Of a stretch of 30,845 nt of DNA, positions 24,147-30,845 are shown piece by piece (positions within the stretch are counted from its first letter, which is position 1; each line of letters starts with the position of its first letter). Position numbers and translations under genes: made by a program. The stretch is from assembly GCA_900542145.1 (NCBI GenBank), contig UQMF01000025.1, forward strand, positions 1 through 30,845, written 5' to 3'. Below the pieces are notes generated by a model. The model saw only the letters and a list, made by a program, of their open reading frames with translations, was not told the origin of the DNA and did no database searches. This DNA is from an uncultured Oscillospiraceae bacterium (lineage in GTDB: Bacteria > Bacillota > Clostridia > Oscillospirales > Ruminococcaceae).

Positions 24147-25271
24147 TTACTGGTAGTTCGCAGGATCGTCCTCCAGGCCGTTCTTCTTGATATACTCATC
24201 GATTCCCGGAACGAGGGAAGTATCCCATGTTCTGCCCTTCCACTTGTCGCCGAAGGCGTTGTTGTAGGCGTCGAAATACTTCACGCTGTTCTTCCAGGTG
24301 ATCTTGGAGGTATCCACCTCGGGGCTTTCGTTCTCGCGAACCTTTCTCGCAACGATAACAAGGCGCAGGTCCTCGAATCCGGTGGAGCCGTCGCAGGTGG
24401 AGAGCGTGAGCAGCTCGTCGCCGTATTCCACGTCAACGCCGGTGTTGTACTTGCTGCGGTCCATTACCTCGAGTATGTACTTGTAGAACTCGTCGCTGTT
24501 CTTGAAGTAGACGTACTTGGTGTAGTCGAATACCTCGCCGTGCTCCTCGTTGGTGTTGATGATGAACACGGAGATTATCTTGTACCTGTTGTCCTGGTAA
24601 AGGGTGTTGAAGTCAATTACCGGGGTCTCCTTCAGGAAGTCGATGTTGTTATTGTAGTTGTTCAGCGCCGCGAACTTGTATCTGTACAGCATATTGTGAC
24701 CGTACAGTATGGTGTTGTTGGGCATTTCGTTCGGTCCGAACTTACCCTCGTAATCCGTGAAGATTGTGCCGGCGAACTCGTCCTCCTTGTTGAAGTTGTG
24801 GTGGAGGTAGAAGAGGTTGTCATCGCCCTGCACAACGGGGTAATCCACATTAGTGCCGTTGATGGTGATCCAGCCGACAAAATCGTTGTTCGCATCGTAA
24901 TACGCGGCGTATTCCTCGTTGATGGAGCCTTCCGGCAGGTTATCTATCTGCTGCTGAGTGGGCGCGTTGGCGTTCACGACCACCTGCTGACCGTCCTGGA
25001 TAACAGTTTCGCCGTTGCTGGTGACAATCTGATCAAGTCCGTCGTTCTCCGGGGCGAAAGCAAGCGAGATGAAGTGCACCGCGATTATCACGACGGCGCC
25101 GATGAGAAGCACCAGGGAAAGCAGGAATATGATCTTTCTTGCGACCTCGCTGCTGTCGTCGCCCTTGCAGGGGATAAGCCCCGTAACAAGGCTCTGACCG
25201 AAGCTCTGCTTTTTCTTCTTGCGCTTTTTCTTCTTATTGTTCGGGGACAGTCCCATATCCATTTCTGCCAT
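24147..25271 (-). CDS. Class B sortase (paralogue 3 of the tandem array)
   Basis: The 374-residue protein has a very basic cytoplasmic head (NKKKKRKKKKQ), the membrane-proximal motif PCKGDDSSEVARKIIFL, one transmembrane helix, and an extracellular sortase B domain with catalytic His in ILYGHNM, Cys in LLTLSTCDGS and Arg in EDLRLVIVARKV. All three catalytic residues are present. Sortase B enzymes cleave NPQTN-like or related signals and attach proteins to peptidoglycan or build pili. It follows the second sortase by 32 bp (AAAGGAAGAG site). No gene in this window shows an obvious sorting signal, so its substrate is unknown. The C-terminal tail (IKKNGLEDDPANYQ) is longer than in the other two. 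Confidence 0.95.
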   Translation of the reverse strand: MAEMDMGLSPNNKKKKRKKKKQSFGQSLVTGLIPCKGDDSSEVARKIIFLLSLVLLIGAVVIIAVHFISLAFAPENDGLDQIVTSNGETVIQDGQQVVVNANAPTQQQIDNLPEGSINEEYAAYYDANNDFVGWITINGTNVDYPVVQGDDNLFYLHHNFNKEDEFAGTIFTDYEGKFGPNEMPNNTILYGHNMLYRYKFAALNNYNNNIDFLKETPVIDFNTLYQDNRYKIISVFIINTNEEHGEVFDYTKYVYFKNSDEFYKYILEVMDRSKYNTGVDVEYGDELLTLSTCDGSTGFEDLRLVIVARKVRENESPEVDTSKITWKNSVKYFDAYNNAFGDKWKGRTWDTSLVPGIDEYIKKNGLEDDPANYQ

Positions 25272-25303
25272 TAGTCAATCTCTTCCTTTCAGAATCGCTG
25301 ATT

Positions 25304-26374
25304 TTATTCGTCGGATTTATCCGCTTCCGCCGATCCGGTGGAATAGGAGTAGTCAAAGATCATTGCCGGATCCCACTTCCTGCCGCCCCAGGAGCCGCCG
25401 TACACTCTGTAGTAGTAGTCGAAATACAGCGGATCGGGATTCTCATACGCCTTATCGACATCCACAGTCGGATCCTCGCCCTCGCGGACTTCCCTGCCGA
25501 AGATCACCCAGCGGCAGTCCACGGTGTAATCCAGAATGCAGGTGGAAAGCGTGATAAGGTTGTCGCCGTACTGAAGATCGACGTCCGTGAAGAAGGTGGT
25601 ACGGTCAAGTATCTGCGCGATGTAGTCGTCGAACTCCGCCTTGGTCTTGAACTTCCTGCCCTGGAGGTAGTAGAACACCTCGCCGTCCTCTTCCTGGGTG
25701 TTGACCAGCATTCCGGCGAAGATCTTGTAGGTCTTGTCGTGGTAGAGGGTGTTGAAGGTGATCGTGGGGTACTTCCTGTACCAGTCAAGTCCGTTATCCT
25801 TGCCGTAGCGGTAGTTGAAGTATCTCGTCAGCTTGGCGAAATACTCGCCGGTGACAACGTTGTGACCGTAGAGTATCGTGTTCGCCGGGGTATTCTGCGG
25901 CGTGATCTTCTCGCGGTAATCCGCAAAGACGGTGCCTGTCTTGCTGTAGTCGCCGTTAAGGTTGTGATCCAGGTAGTAGGCGTTGTCGTCCCCCTGAACC
26001 ACCACGTTGTCAACGAAGGGATCGTCCGGGTCGCCCATGGTTATCCAGCCGATGACGTCCTTGTTCTGCTCGAGAAGCGGCAGGAACTTTTCGTTCACCT
26101 CGGGGTATTCCTCGGCAAGCTCGTCCTGCTTCGCCTGATCGACGGTGACCGTTGCAGATCCGTGGTAGATGTCGCTTATCTGCTGGTTGAACTTTCTGTC
26201 CTGGGCGTCGCTGCCGTAGAACGAGATTATCGTCACCAGCGAAACGACCAGCACGACCGCCGCCGCCAGGAAGATTATCTTCCGGATTATCTCGACGGGC
26301 TTGTCGCCTTTCCAGGGAATAAGGTATTTCGCGATCCGCAGAAATATGCTTTCCTTCTCAACAAAATTTGCCAT
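25304..26374 (-). CDS. Class B sortase (paralogue 2)
   Basis: This 356-residue sortase B has a short basic head, the juxtamembrane motif PWKGDKPVEIIRKIIFL, a single membrane helix, and catalytic motifs ILYGHNV, LITLSTCILD and CRWVIFGREV (His, Cys, Arg all intact). DNKTYKIFAG-like and FYYLQGRKFKTKAEFDDYIA segments parallel the neighbours, showing common origin with clear divergence. It starts 23 bp after paralogue 1, with AAAGGA before the ATG. It shares with its neighbours the CRW/TRW or LRL variation around the arginine, which may reflect different substrate loops. Substrate unknown. Confidence 0.95.
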   Translation of the reverse strand: MANFVEKESIFLRIAKYLIPWKGDKPVEIIRKIIFLAAAVVLVVSLVTIISFYGSDAQDRKFNQQISDIYHGSATVTVDQAKQDELAEEYPEVNEKFLPLLEQNKDVIGWITMGDPDDPFVDNVVVQGDDNAYYLDHNLNGDYSKTGTVFADYREKITPQNTPANTILYGHNVVTGEYFAKLTRYFNYRYGKDNGLDWYRKYPTITFNTLYHDKTYKIFAGMLVNTQEEDGEVFYYLQGRKFKTKAEFDDYIAQILDRTTFFTDVDLQYGDNLITLSTCILDYTVDCRWVIFGREVREGEDPTVDVDKAYENPDPLYFDYYYRVYGGSWGGRKWDPAMIFDYSYSTGSAEADKSDE

Positions 26375-26397
26375 TTTGCACTATCCTTTCGGGAATA

Positions 26398-27591
26398 TCA
26401 TAAACTGAGCAGCTTTCTCTTGTCCCACTCGCATATGCCGTTCCAGGAGGAGGCGCCGTACATACGCTGATAGAACAGCGTGAACAGGCGCGGATTCTGG
26501 TTGACCTTTGCCACGGTGACATCGACGGCTTCGCTCTCGCCGGGTCTTACCTTCCTCGCGAAGAGCACCCATCTGGTTTCAACGCTCCTTCCGAGGGGCC
26601 ACAGGCATGTGGACAGCGTGAGAAGCTGGTCGCCGTAGGTCAGATCCACGTCGGTAAAGAACCAGCTGCGCTCCATAACTCCGGTGACGAAGCTGTTGAA
26701 ATCGTCCTTGCCGCTGAACCTTGTCCTGTCAACATAGTCGAACACCTCGCCGTATTCCGACTGGGTGTTGGCAAGTATGCCGGCGAATATCTTGTAGGTC
26801 GCGCAGCCGCCGTCGGGAGTGGCAAGCATTACAGTGGGGTGCACCTTGTAAAAGGCAAGCGGCTCGCGGCTGGAGCCGTTCGGAACGTAATGCGTCACAT
26901 GTGCGAAGAACTCGCCGCTTATCATATTGTGCCCATAGAGTATGATATTATCGTCAGTTCCGTCCCACCTGTTCTTATAGGAGGAGAACACGGTGCCGGA
27001 AATGCTGTCGTTCTTGAAGAAATCGTGCTTCAGATAGTAATCGTTGTCGCTGGACTGTACCACAACGTTGTTTACGCTTGTTCCGGTTATCTTTATCCAC
27101 GCCCGGGTATCCGCATTTGTGGTTTTCAGGTCGGTCCAGTTAGGGTAGATCGGAGTGTTCTCCAGAGGAGTAACGTTGATCTCCTCGGATTCAGCCTCAG
27201 TTGTGGCTCTGGTGCTTGTATTGAACGGGTCGTAGTTCGGGTCCACGTTGACCAGGTCGTCATTGCCCACGCCGCCGATGTTAGCGATATCGGAGTTGGT
27301 GTTCTTGTCGCTGCCCATGCTCCACAGCTGCCACCCGAGGAATCCCAGGGTGACAATGAACACAAATATCGCAACGATGAGCACCACCTTGCGCACCTTC
27401 TCGCCCGGCTCGTCGTCCGCCTGCGGAAACGCCGCAATACAGAACCGCTGCCAGCCGGATTTGGGTCTGCCCTTTATCTTGTCCTGCTTCCTGCGCGGGT
27501 GCGGCTCGGAGTAGAAATCCAGCTTGTCCACCGCGATATCACGCGAAGCAGAGGTATTTTTCTTCTTAGGCTTGTCTGTGTAGTTTGCCAT
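26398..27591 (-). CDS. Class B sortase (paralogue 1, first of the array)
   Basis: The 397-residue sortase B has the longest cytoplasmic head (about 60 residues, rich in Lys/Arg, starting MANYTDKPKKKNTSASRDIA), a degenerate juxtamembrane motif PQADDEPGEKVRKVVLI, a membrane helix, then the sortase domain with ILYGHNM, LLTLSTCLWP and ETRWVLFARKV. The catalytic His, Cys and Arg are present. The stem between helix and domain is rich in Asn, Asp and Thr. It lies 15 bp after the pncC-type gene, with GGGGGAAC as ribosome site, so it belongs to the cysteine desulfurase operon. The first position may make it the most expressed of the three. Confidence 0.95.
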   Translation of the reverse strand: MANYTDKPKKKNTSASRDIAVDKLDFYSEPHPRRKQDKIKGRPKSGWQRFCIAAFPQADDEPGEKVRKVVLIVAIFVFIVTLGFLGWQLWSMGSDKNTNSDIANIGGVGNDDLVNVDPNYDPFNTSTRATTEAESEEINVTPLENTPIYPNWTDLKTTNADTRAWIKITGTSVNNVVVQSSDNDYYLKHDFFKNDSISGTVFSSYKNRWDGTDDNIILYGHNMISGEFFAHVTHYVPNGSSREPLAFYKVHPTVMLATPDGGCATYKIFAGILANTQSEYGEVFDYVDRTRFSGKDDFNSFVTGVMERSWFFTDVDLTYGDQLLTLSTCLWPLGRSVETRWVLFARKVRPGESEAVDVTVAKVNQNPRLFTLFYQRMYGASSWNGICEWDKRKLLSL

Positions 27592-27606
27592 AATGTTCCC
27601 CCTGAC

Positions 27607-28107
27607 TTATGCCTTTATCTTTCTGAGAAGCAGCTCCAGCGCCTTATGCGCCGCCTGCGCCCTGACCTGCTCCCGGTCCCCGGGGAACAGGAATCGCTCC
27701 CCCCGGCAGCCGTCCGCGCCGCTCACTGCTATGCACACCTCGCCGACCGGGTGCTCCGCGCTTCCGCCGGTGGGACCTGCCACGCCGGTGGTGGAAACGG
27801 CGAAATCCGCGCCGGAAAGCTTCCGCACGCCGTCCGCCATCGCCTCAGCGCACTGCACGCTGTACTCGGTGTATTTCTCGAAAATGCCGCTGTCGACGCG
27901 CAGCAGCTCGTGCTTTATCCTGTTGGAATAGGAGCACACGCCAAGTTCTATCACTGCGGAGCTTCCCGAAACGGATGTCACCGCTCCGGAGATCATGCCG
28001 CCGGTGCAGCTTTCCGCCGTTGATATCTTCACTTCCCGGGCAGCGCACTCCGCGACGATATCCGCCGCCAGCGCCGAAATGCCGCTGTATAGTTCCCCGT
28101 TAGTCAT
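27607..28107 (-). CDS. pncC: CinA C-terminal domain: nicotinamide-nucleotide amidohydrolase
   Basis: The 166-residue protein is the stand-alone C-terminal domain of CinA: KISTAESCTGGMISGAVTSV, ELGVCSYSNRIKHELL, TTGVAGPTGGSAEHPVGEVC. PncC deamidates nicotinamide mononucleotide to nicotinic acid mononucleotide in NAD salvage. The N-terminal molybdopterin-like domain of full CinA is absent. I take the ATG at 28107, which comes one base after the thiI stop (TGATATG), implying translational coupling; an ATG six codons upstream would overlap thiI. It leads into the sortase array 15 bp on, though its function has no evident link to sortases. Confidence 0.92.
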   Translation of the reverse strand: MTNGELYSGISALAADIVAECAAREVKISTAESCTGGMISGAVTSVSGSSAVIELGVCSYSNRIKHELLRVDSGIFEKYTEYSVQCAEAMADGVRKLSGADFAVSTTGVAGPTGGSAEHPVGEVCIAVSGADGCRGERFLFPGDREQVRAQAAHKALELLLRKIKA

Positions 28108-28108
28108 A

Positions 28109-29305
28109 TCACATATCCAGATCAACGGTGCGCTGACCGTATCTGAATCTCTTCACCTCGGTTTCCCTTACCGCCTTTTCGATCAGCGGCTCAAAGTCGA
28201 AGGATTCCTCCGCCTTTACGATGTCCTCCATGGTGGGGCGCGTCTTGGGGTGCTTGGGCGAGAACACCGTGCAACAGTCCTCATAGGGCAGCGTGGAAAT
28301 ATCGAACGTGTCGATGTGCCTGGAAATATCCACGATCTCACGCTTGTCCATTCCAATAACCGGGCGGAACACCGGGTACTCCGCCGCCGCATTGGTGCAG
28401 AATATCGCCGGGAGGGTCTGGCTTGCGACCTGCGCAACGCTCTCGCCGGTGATTATCGCTCCGTAGTCGTTTTCTGCACACACACGGTTCGCTATCTTCA
28501 CCATAAGTCTGCGCATGAGCACTGTGAAAAGTTCCTCGGGGCAGTTGTCGCGCAGCGCTTCCTGGAGTTCGGTGAACGGAACGCAGTAGAATATGATATC
28601 ACCGCACCAGTCGGTGAGCTTCTCGCAGAGCGCCTCGACCTTCATGCGCGCACGCTCGGAGGTGTAGGGAGGGCTGACATAGTGTATGCAGTCAACGATA
28701 AGTCCGCGCTTCGCCATCATGTAGCCTGCGACCGGGCTGTCGATTCCGCCGGAGAGCATGAGCAGGCTCTTTCCGGAGCTTCCGACGGGCATTCCGCCGG
28801 CGCCTGGTATCCTCAGCGCGCTGAGGTAGGCGCCGTTATCGCGTATTTCCAGTCTTACCCTCACGTCCGGCTCGTGTACGTCCACGCCGATATTCGGGAA
28901 CGCATCGAGGATAACCGCGCCAAGCTCCTCCTGTATCTCGGGAGTTTTCATCGGGAACGCCTTGTCGCTGCGCTTGGACTCCACCTTGAATGTCCGCGCG
29001 CCCTCCAGCGCCTCCCGGAGGTATTCCGGAGCGTTCTCAGCGATGACCCTGAAATCCTTCGGGAACACCGCGCAGCGCTGTATCGCGCTTATGCCGAATA
29101 TCTTCTGGAGCCGGTTTATCACCTCGTCGATATCCGCGCCCTCCGGCGGCGTGATGTAGATGGTGGATTGTCTGCGGTAGAATTCGAAGGTGCCGAGCTT
29201 CTTCAGGCGGCGCTTTATGTTCTTCTGGAGCATGTCCTCAAAGGTGGACTTGTTCAGTCCCTTGAGGGCTATCTCTCCGTATTTTACAAGTATTATCTCT
29301 TTCAT
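28109..29305 (-). CDS. thiI: tRNA 4-thiouridine synthetase ThiI
   Basis: The 398-residue protein has an N-terminal ferredoxin-like/THUMP region (MKEIILVKYGEIALKGLNKS), then the PP-loop adenylation motif LSGGIDSPVAGYMM (about residues 183-196), PVIGMDKREIVDISR and EDCCTVFSPKHPKTRP. It uses ATP to activate uridine 8 of tRNA for sulfur insertion and may feed thiamine synthesis. The C-terminal rhodanese domain of the E. coli enzyme is absent, as usual in Firmicutes, where sulfur comes directly from a dedicated cysteine desulfurase; exactly such a gene (nifS-like) lies 18 bp upstream. The stop overlaps the ribosome-site region of pncC. Confidence 0.97.
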   Translation of the reverse strand: MKEIILVKYGEIALKGLNKSTFEDMLQKNIKRRLKKLGTFEFYRRQSTIYITPPEGADIDEVINRLQKIFGISAIQRCAVFPKDFRVIAENAPEYLREALEGARTFKVESKRSDKAFPMKTPEIQEELGAVILDAFPNIGVDVHEPDVRVRLEIRDNGAYLSALRIPGAGGMPVGSSGKSLLMLSGGIDSPVAGYMMAKRGLIVDCIHYVSPPYTSERARMKVEALCEKLTDWCGDIIFYCVPFTELQEALRDNCPEELFTVLMRRLMVKIANRVCAENDYGAIITGESVAQVASQTLPAIFCTNAAAEYPVFRPVIGMDKREIVDISRHIDTFDISTLPYEDCCTVFSPKHPKTRPTMEDIVKAEESFDFEPLIEKAVRETEVKRFRYGQRTVDLDM

Positions 29306-29323
29306 CTGTTCGTTTCCTTTATA

Positions 29324-30418
29324 TCATTTTCTGCGGAATCTAGCAATGCCAGCCTTTATGCCCTCCAGCAGGGCGTCTATGTCCGCTTCCGTCGTATCCG
29401 CGCACATGCTCACTCTCACGGCGCTGTCCGCGATCTTGTCCGGAATCCCGAACGCTGCGAGCACTCCGCTGGTCTTGCCCCGGGAGCACGCCGAGCCGCT
29501 GGAAACGTATATCTCACGTTCCTCCAGCGAATGGAGCATTATCTCGGAACGCACGCCGTCAACGCTGAAGTTCACGATGTTGGGCAGGCAGTCCTCCCCG
29601 GAGTTCACGGTGATACCCTCCAGCCCGGAAAGTCCGTCCAGGAGGTGCTGTTTCAGTGCGGAGAAGTGCTCCTCCGTGCCGTGGTACGCCCGTACTGCTG
29701 CGTCAAGTCCGGAAATCAGTTCGATCGGCTCCGTACCGCTGCGGAGGTTCTTCTGCTGCCCTCCGCCGAGGAGCAGCGGGGAAATGCGTATCCCCTTCTT
29801 TATGTAGAGTGCGCCTATCCCCTTGCTTGCATGTATCTTATGCCCGGAAATGCTGATGAGGTCGCCCTCCAGCGGAACCTTCAGGAATCCCTGCACCGCG
29901 TCGATGTGCACGATGGTCTTGGGATTTTTCTTCTTGACCAGGCGGTAGAGCCGCTTCACGTCCACTGCGAATCCGGTTTCGTTATTAACCGCCATGCAGC
30001 TGAGCATCAGGGTATGTTCGTCCACCGCGTCAGCGAGTGCCTGGACGAAATCCGGGTGATCCTTGGGCGCCAGTCGGACTACCTCGAAGCCATTTTCCTG
30101 GAGCCGGGTCATCACGTTTGCGACGGACGGGTGCTCGATGGCGGTGGTGACTATTCTGTTACCGGTGCGGCGGTAGATATCCACCGCGCCGTTGATGGCG
30201 GTGTTGCTGCTCTCCGTGGCGCCGGAGGTGAATATTATGTCGCCTTCCCCGAGCTTTGCGAGCAGCGTTTTCTTCGCCGCCGCGATTATCTTCTCCGAGC
30301 GTATTCCCATGCCGTGCAGCGAGCTTGCATTACCGAAGCTGCCGCGCATGGCTTCCGTGACCGCTTCCACAGTTTCAGCGCAGGGCTTTGTGGTGGCGGC
30401 ACTGTCAAGATATGTCAT
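29324..30418 (-). CDS. Cysteine desulfurase, NifS/NifZ-like partner of ThiI
   Basis: The 364-residue PLP enzyme starts MTYLDSAATTKPCAE and has FTSGATESSNTAI, the cofactor histidine in AIEHPSV, the Asp in VHIDAVQG, PLP lysine in SISGHKIHASKGIG, and the catalytic cysteine loop SSGSACSRGK. It converts cysteine to alanine and an enzyme-bound persulfide. The loop and the adjacent thiI mark it as the ThiI-dedicated desulfurase, called NifZ in Bacillus subtilis, rather than the IscS/SufS of Fe-S assembly, though the latter cannot be excluded. First gene of a long minus-strand operon, with AAAGGGAGAAT before the ATG and A+T-rich promoter boxes about 50 bp upstream. Confidence 0.94.
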   Translation of the reverse strand: MTYLDSAATTKPCAETVEAVTEAMRGSFGNASSLHGMGIRSEKIIAAAKKTLLAKLGEGDIIFTSGATESSNTAINGAVDIYRRTGNRIVTTAIEHPSVANVMTRLQENGFEVVRLAPKDHPDFVQALADAVDEHTLMLSCMAVNNETGFAVDVKRLYRLVKKKNPKTIVHIDAVQGFLKVPLEGDLISISGHKIHASKGIGALYIKKGIRISPLLLGGGQQKNLRSGTEPIELISGLDAAVRAYHGTEEHFSALKQHLLDGLSGLEGITVNSGEDCLPNIVNFSVDGVRSEIMLHSLEEREIYVSSGSACSRGKTSGVLAAFGIPDKIADSAVRVSMCADTTEADIDALLEGIKAGIARFRRK

Positions 30419-30466
30419 TGTGATTCTCCCTTTTGTTCGCTTGCTTTCTTATTCGCATAGTGATGC

Positions 30467-30495
30467 ATTATATATACTATATCAGTATAGCACAA
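30467..30495 (-). promoter_or_regulatory. Promoter region of the cysteine desulfurase operon
   Basis: Two overlapping possibilities are seen on the minus strand. One is an extended -10, TGCTATACT (30484-30492). The other is TTGTGC (30490-30495), 17 bp, TATAAT (30467-30472). TATACT and AGTATA form an inverted repeat (30473-30489) between them, a possible operator. Confidence 0.6.
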
Positions 30496-30568
30496 AATCC
30501 CCGGTTTGAACAGTCTTTTTTTGAAATTTTCACTTTTATTTCATTGTGTTTACGGTGAAATAACAAAA

Positions 30569-30638
30569 GGTTACAAAACGGTTACAGAATTTGCAGAAAA
30601 GTTACTGAAAAATGACAATGCAGGAAAATCCGGTTACA
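30569..30638 (+). promoter_or_regulatory. Phased GTTACA boxes upstream of a plus-strand promoter
   Basis: GTTACA occurs at 30570 and 30581, GTTACT at 30601 and GTTACA again at 30633. The steps are 11, 20 and 32 bp, about one, two and three helical turns, and the last box ends 15 bp before the -35 hexamer at 30654. This looks like an array of binding sites on one face of the DNA. Confidence 0.45.
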
Positions 30639-30653
30639 ATGTTGTCATATATA

Positions 30654-30682
30654 TTGATTTTTTCTCCCGGGGGTGATACAAT
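30654..30682 (+). promoter_or_regulatory. Plus-strand promoter in the gene-free end
   Basis: TTGATT (30654-30659), 17 bp, TACAAT (30677-30682), preceded by TGA to give an extended -10. The transcription start would be near 30689. Confidence 0.65.
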
Positions 30683-30688
30683 ATATAC

Positions 30689-30785
30689 AGAAAGACAAAG
30701 ACAACAAATCTCCATATTATTCATGATAAAATATATGATCCTCCAATTACCAAAAGCCCCCGGTCACCCCGGGGGCTTTTGGTGT
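30689..30785 (+). ncRNA. Candidate small RNA or leader transcript
   Basis: A promoter at 30654-30682 and a strong terminator at 30750-30782 bracket about 95 nt with no gene of normal appearance; the only frame (from 30723) runs through the terminator stem and lacks a ribosome site. The product would be a short RNA with an unstructured A-rich 5' half and a 14-bp 3' hairpin. It could instead be the attenuated leader of a gene beyond the window, since another hairpin (GTCGGG/CCCGAC, about 30784-30804) follows. Confidence 0.4.
30750..30782. terminator. Strong bidirectional hairpin terminator
   Basis: CCAAAAGCCCCCGG (30750-30763) and CCGGGGGCTTTTGG (30769-30782) form a perfect 14-bp stem with a 5-nt loop; CTTTTGG supplies a U-run in either direction. 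It may also stop transcripts entering from beyond the window end. Confidence 0.8.
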
Positions 30786-30845
30786 CGGGTCGGGCACGCC
30801 CGACGGCGAATACGGCCATAGGTACCATTTAATTATTTCGTTTTC

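Noticed and set aside
27995..30460. An 821-codon open frame on the plus strand opposite pncC, thiI and the desulfurase
   Set aside because: It lies wholly antisense to three genes with clear family motifs; its translation has a His/Arg/Val-rich composition typical of a GC-rich mirror frame and no recognisable domain.
30569..30638. GTTACA boxes as a CRISPR or tandem repeat array
   Set aside because: Units are only six bases with unequal spacing and no conserved repeat body.
30612..30821. A 69-codon plus-strand frame near the window end
   Set aside because: It begins before the promoter, lacks a ribosome site and reads through the perfect 14-bp terminator stem.

Overview
The window (about 57% GC by eye) looks like a chromosome segment of a gut-type, spore-forming Clostridia, most likely an Oscillospiraceae/Ruminococcus relative. 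The reasons are a SleL-like spore cortex hydrolase, class B sortases, a SpoIID/LytB protein, a rhodanese-less ThiI, strong Shine-Dalgarno sites, and sigma-A promoters with 17-bp spacers. The taxon is inferred from gene content; no rRNA or tRNA gene is present.

Region 1 (1-3850, minus strand): a SleL/YaaH-type hydrolase cut short near the window edge, a putative amidase, yicC, and a methionine gamma-lyase-family PLP enzyme. The PLP enzyme has its own near-consensus promoter.

Region 2 (3850-15950, minus strand) is the centrepiece: a 12-kb Ter-type stress operon driven by one promoter with perfect TTGACA-17-TATAAT hexamers. In transcription order it encodes a VWA (TerY-like) protein, a PP2C phosphatase, a Ser/Thr kinase-like protein with zinc ribbon and FHA-like tail, a P-type Ca2+ ATPase, a TerD protein, a TerD protein fused to a beta-helix-like N-terminus, a duplicated YceG-type protein, and TelA. 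It ends at a hairpin terminator. Calcium-binding TerD proteins, a calcium pump and a kinase/phosphatase pair suggest a Ca2+- and phosphorylation-linked envelope stress response. TerC is absent from the window.

Region 3 (16000-17600, minus strand): a ybaK-type deacylase and a second Ter cassette, consisting of a TerD gene plus a 43-residue membrane peptide with a strong ribosome site.

Region 4 (17570-22240, plus strand): an XRE regulator with sixteen five-residue glycine repeats, an AraC-type regulator, and a secreted, membrane-anchored GH59-like glycosidase. The glycosidase promoter carries AraC-style direct repeats.

Region 5 (22204-30500, minus strand): one long operon of cysteine desulfurase, thiI, pncC/cinA-C, three tandem class B sortases, a SpoIID/LytB protein and a CBS-domain protein. 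It ends at a bidirectional terminator.

Region 6 (30500-30845) has no convincing gene. It holds phased GTTACA boxes, a plus-strand promoter and a strong hairpin terminator, suggesting a roughly 95-nt RNA.
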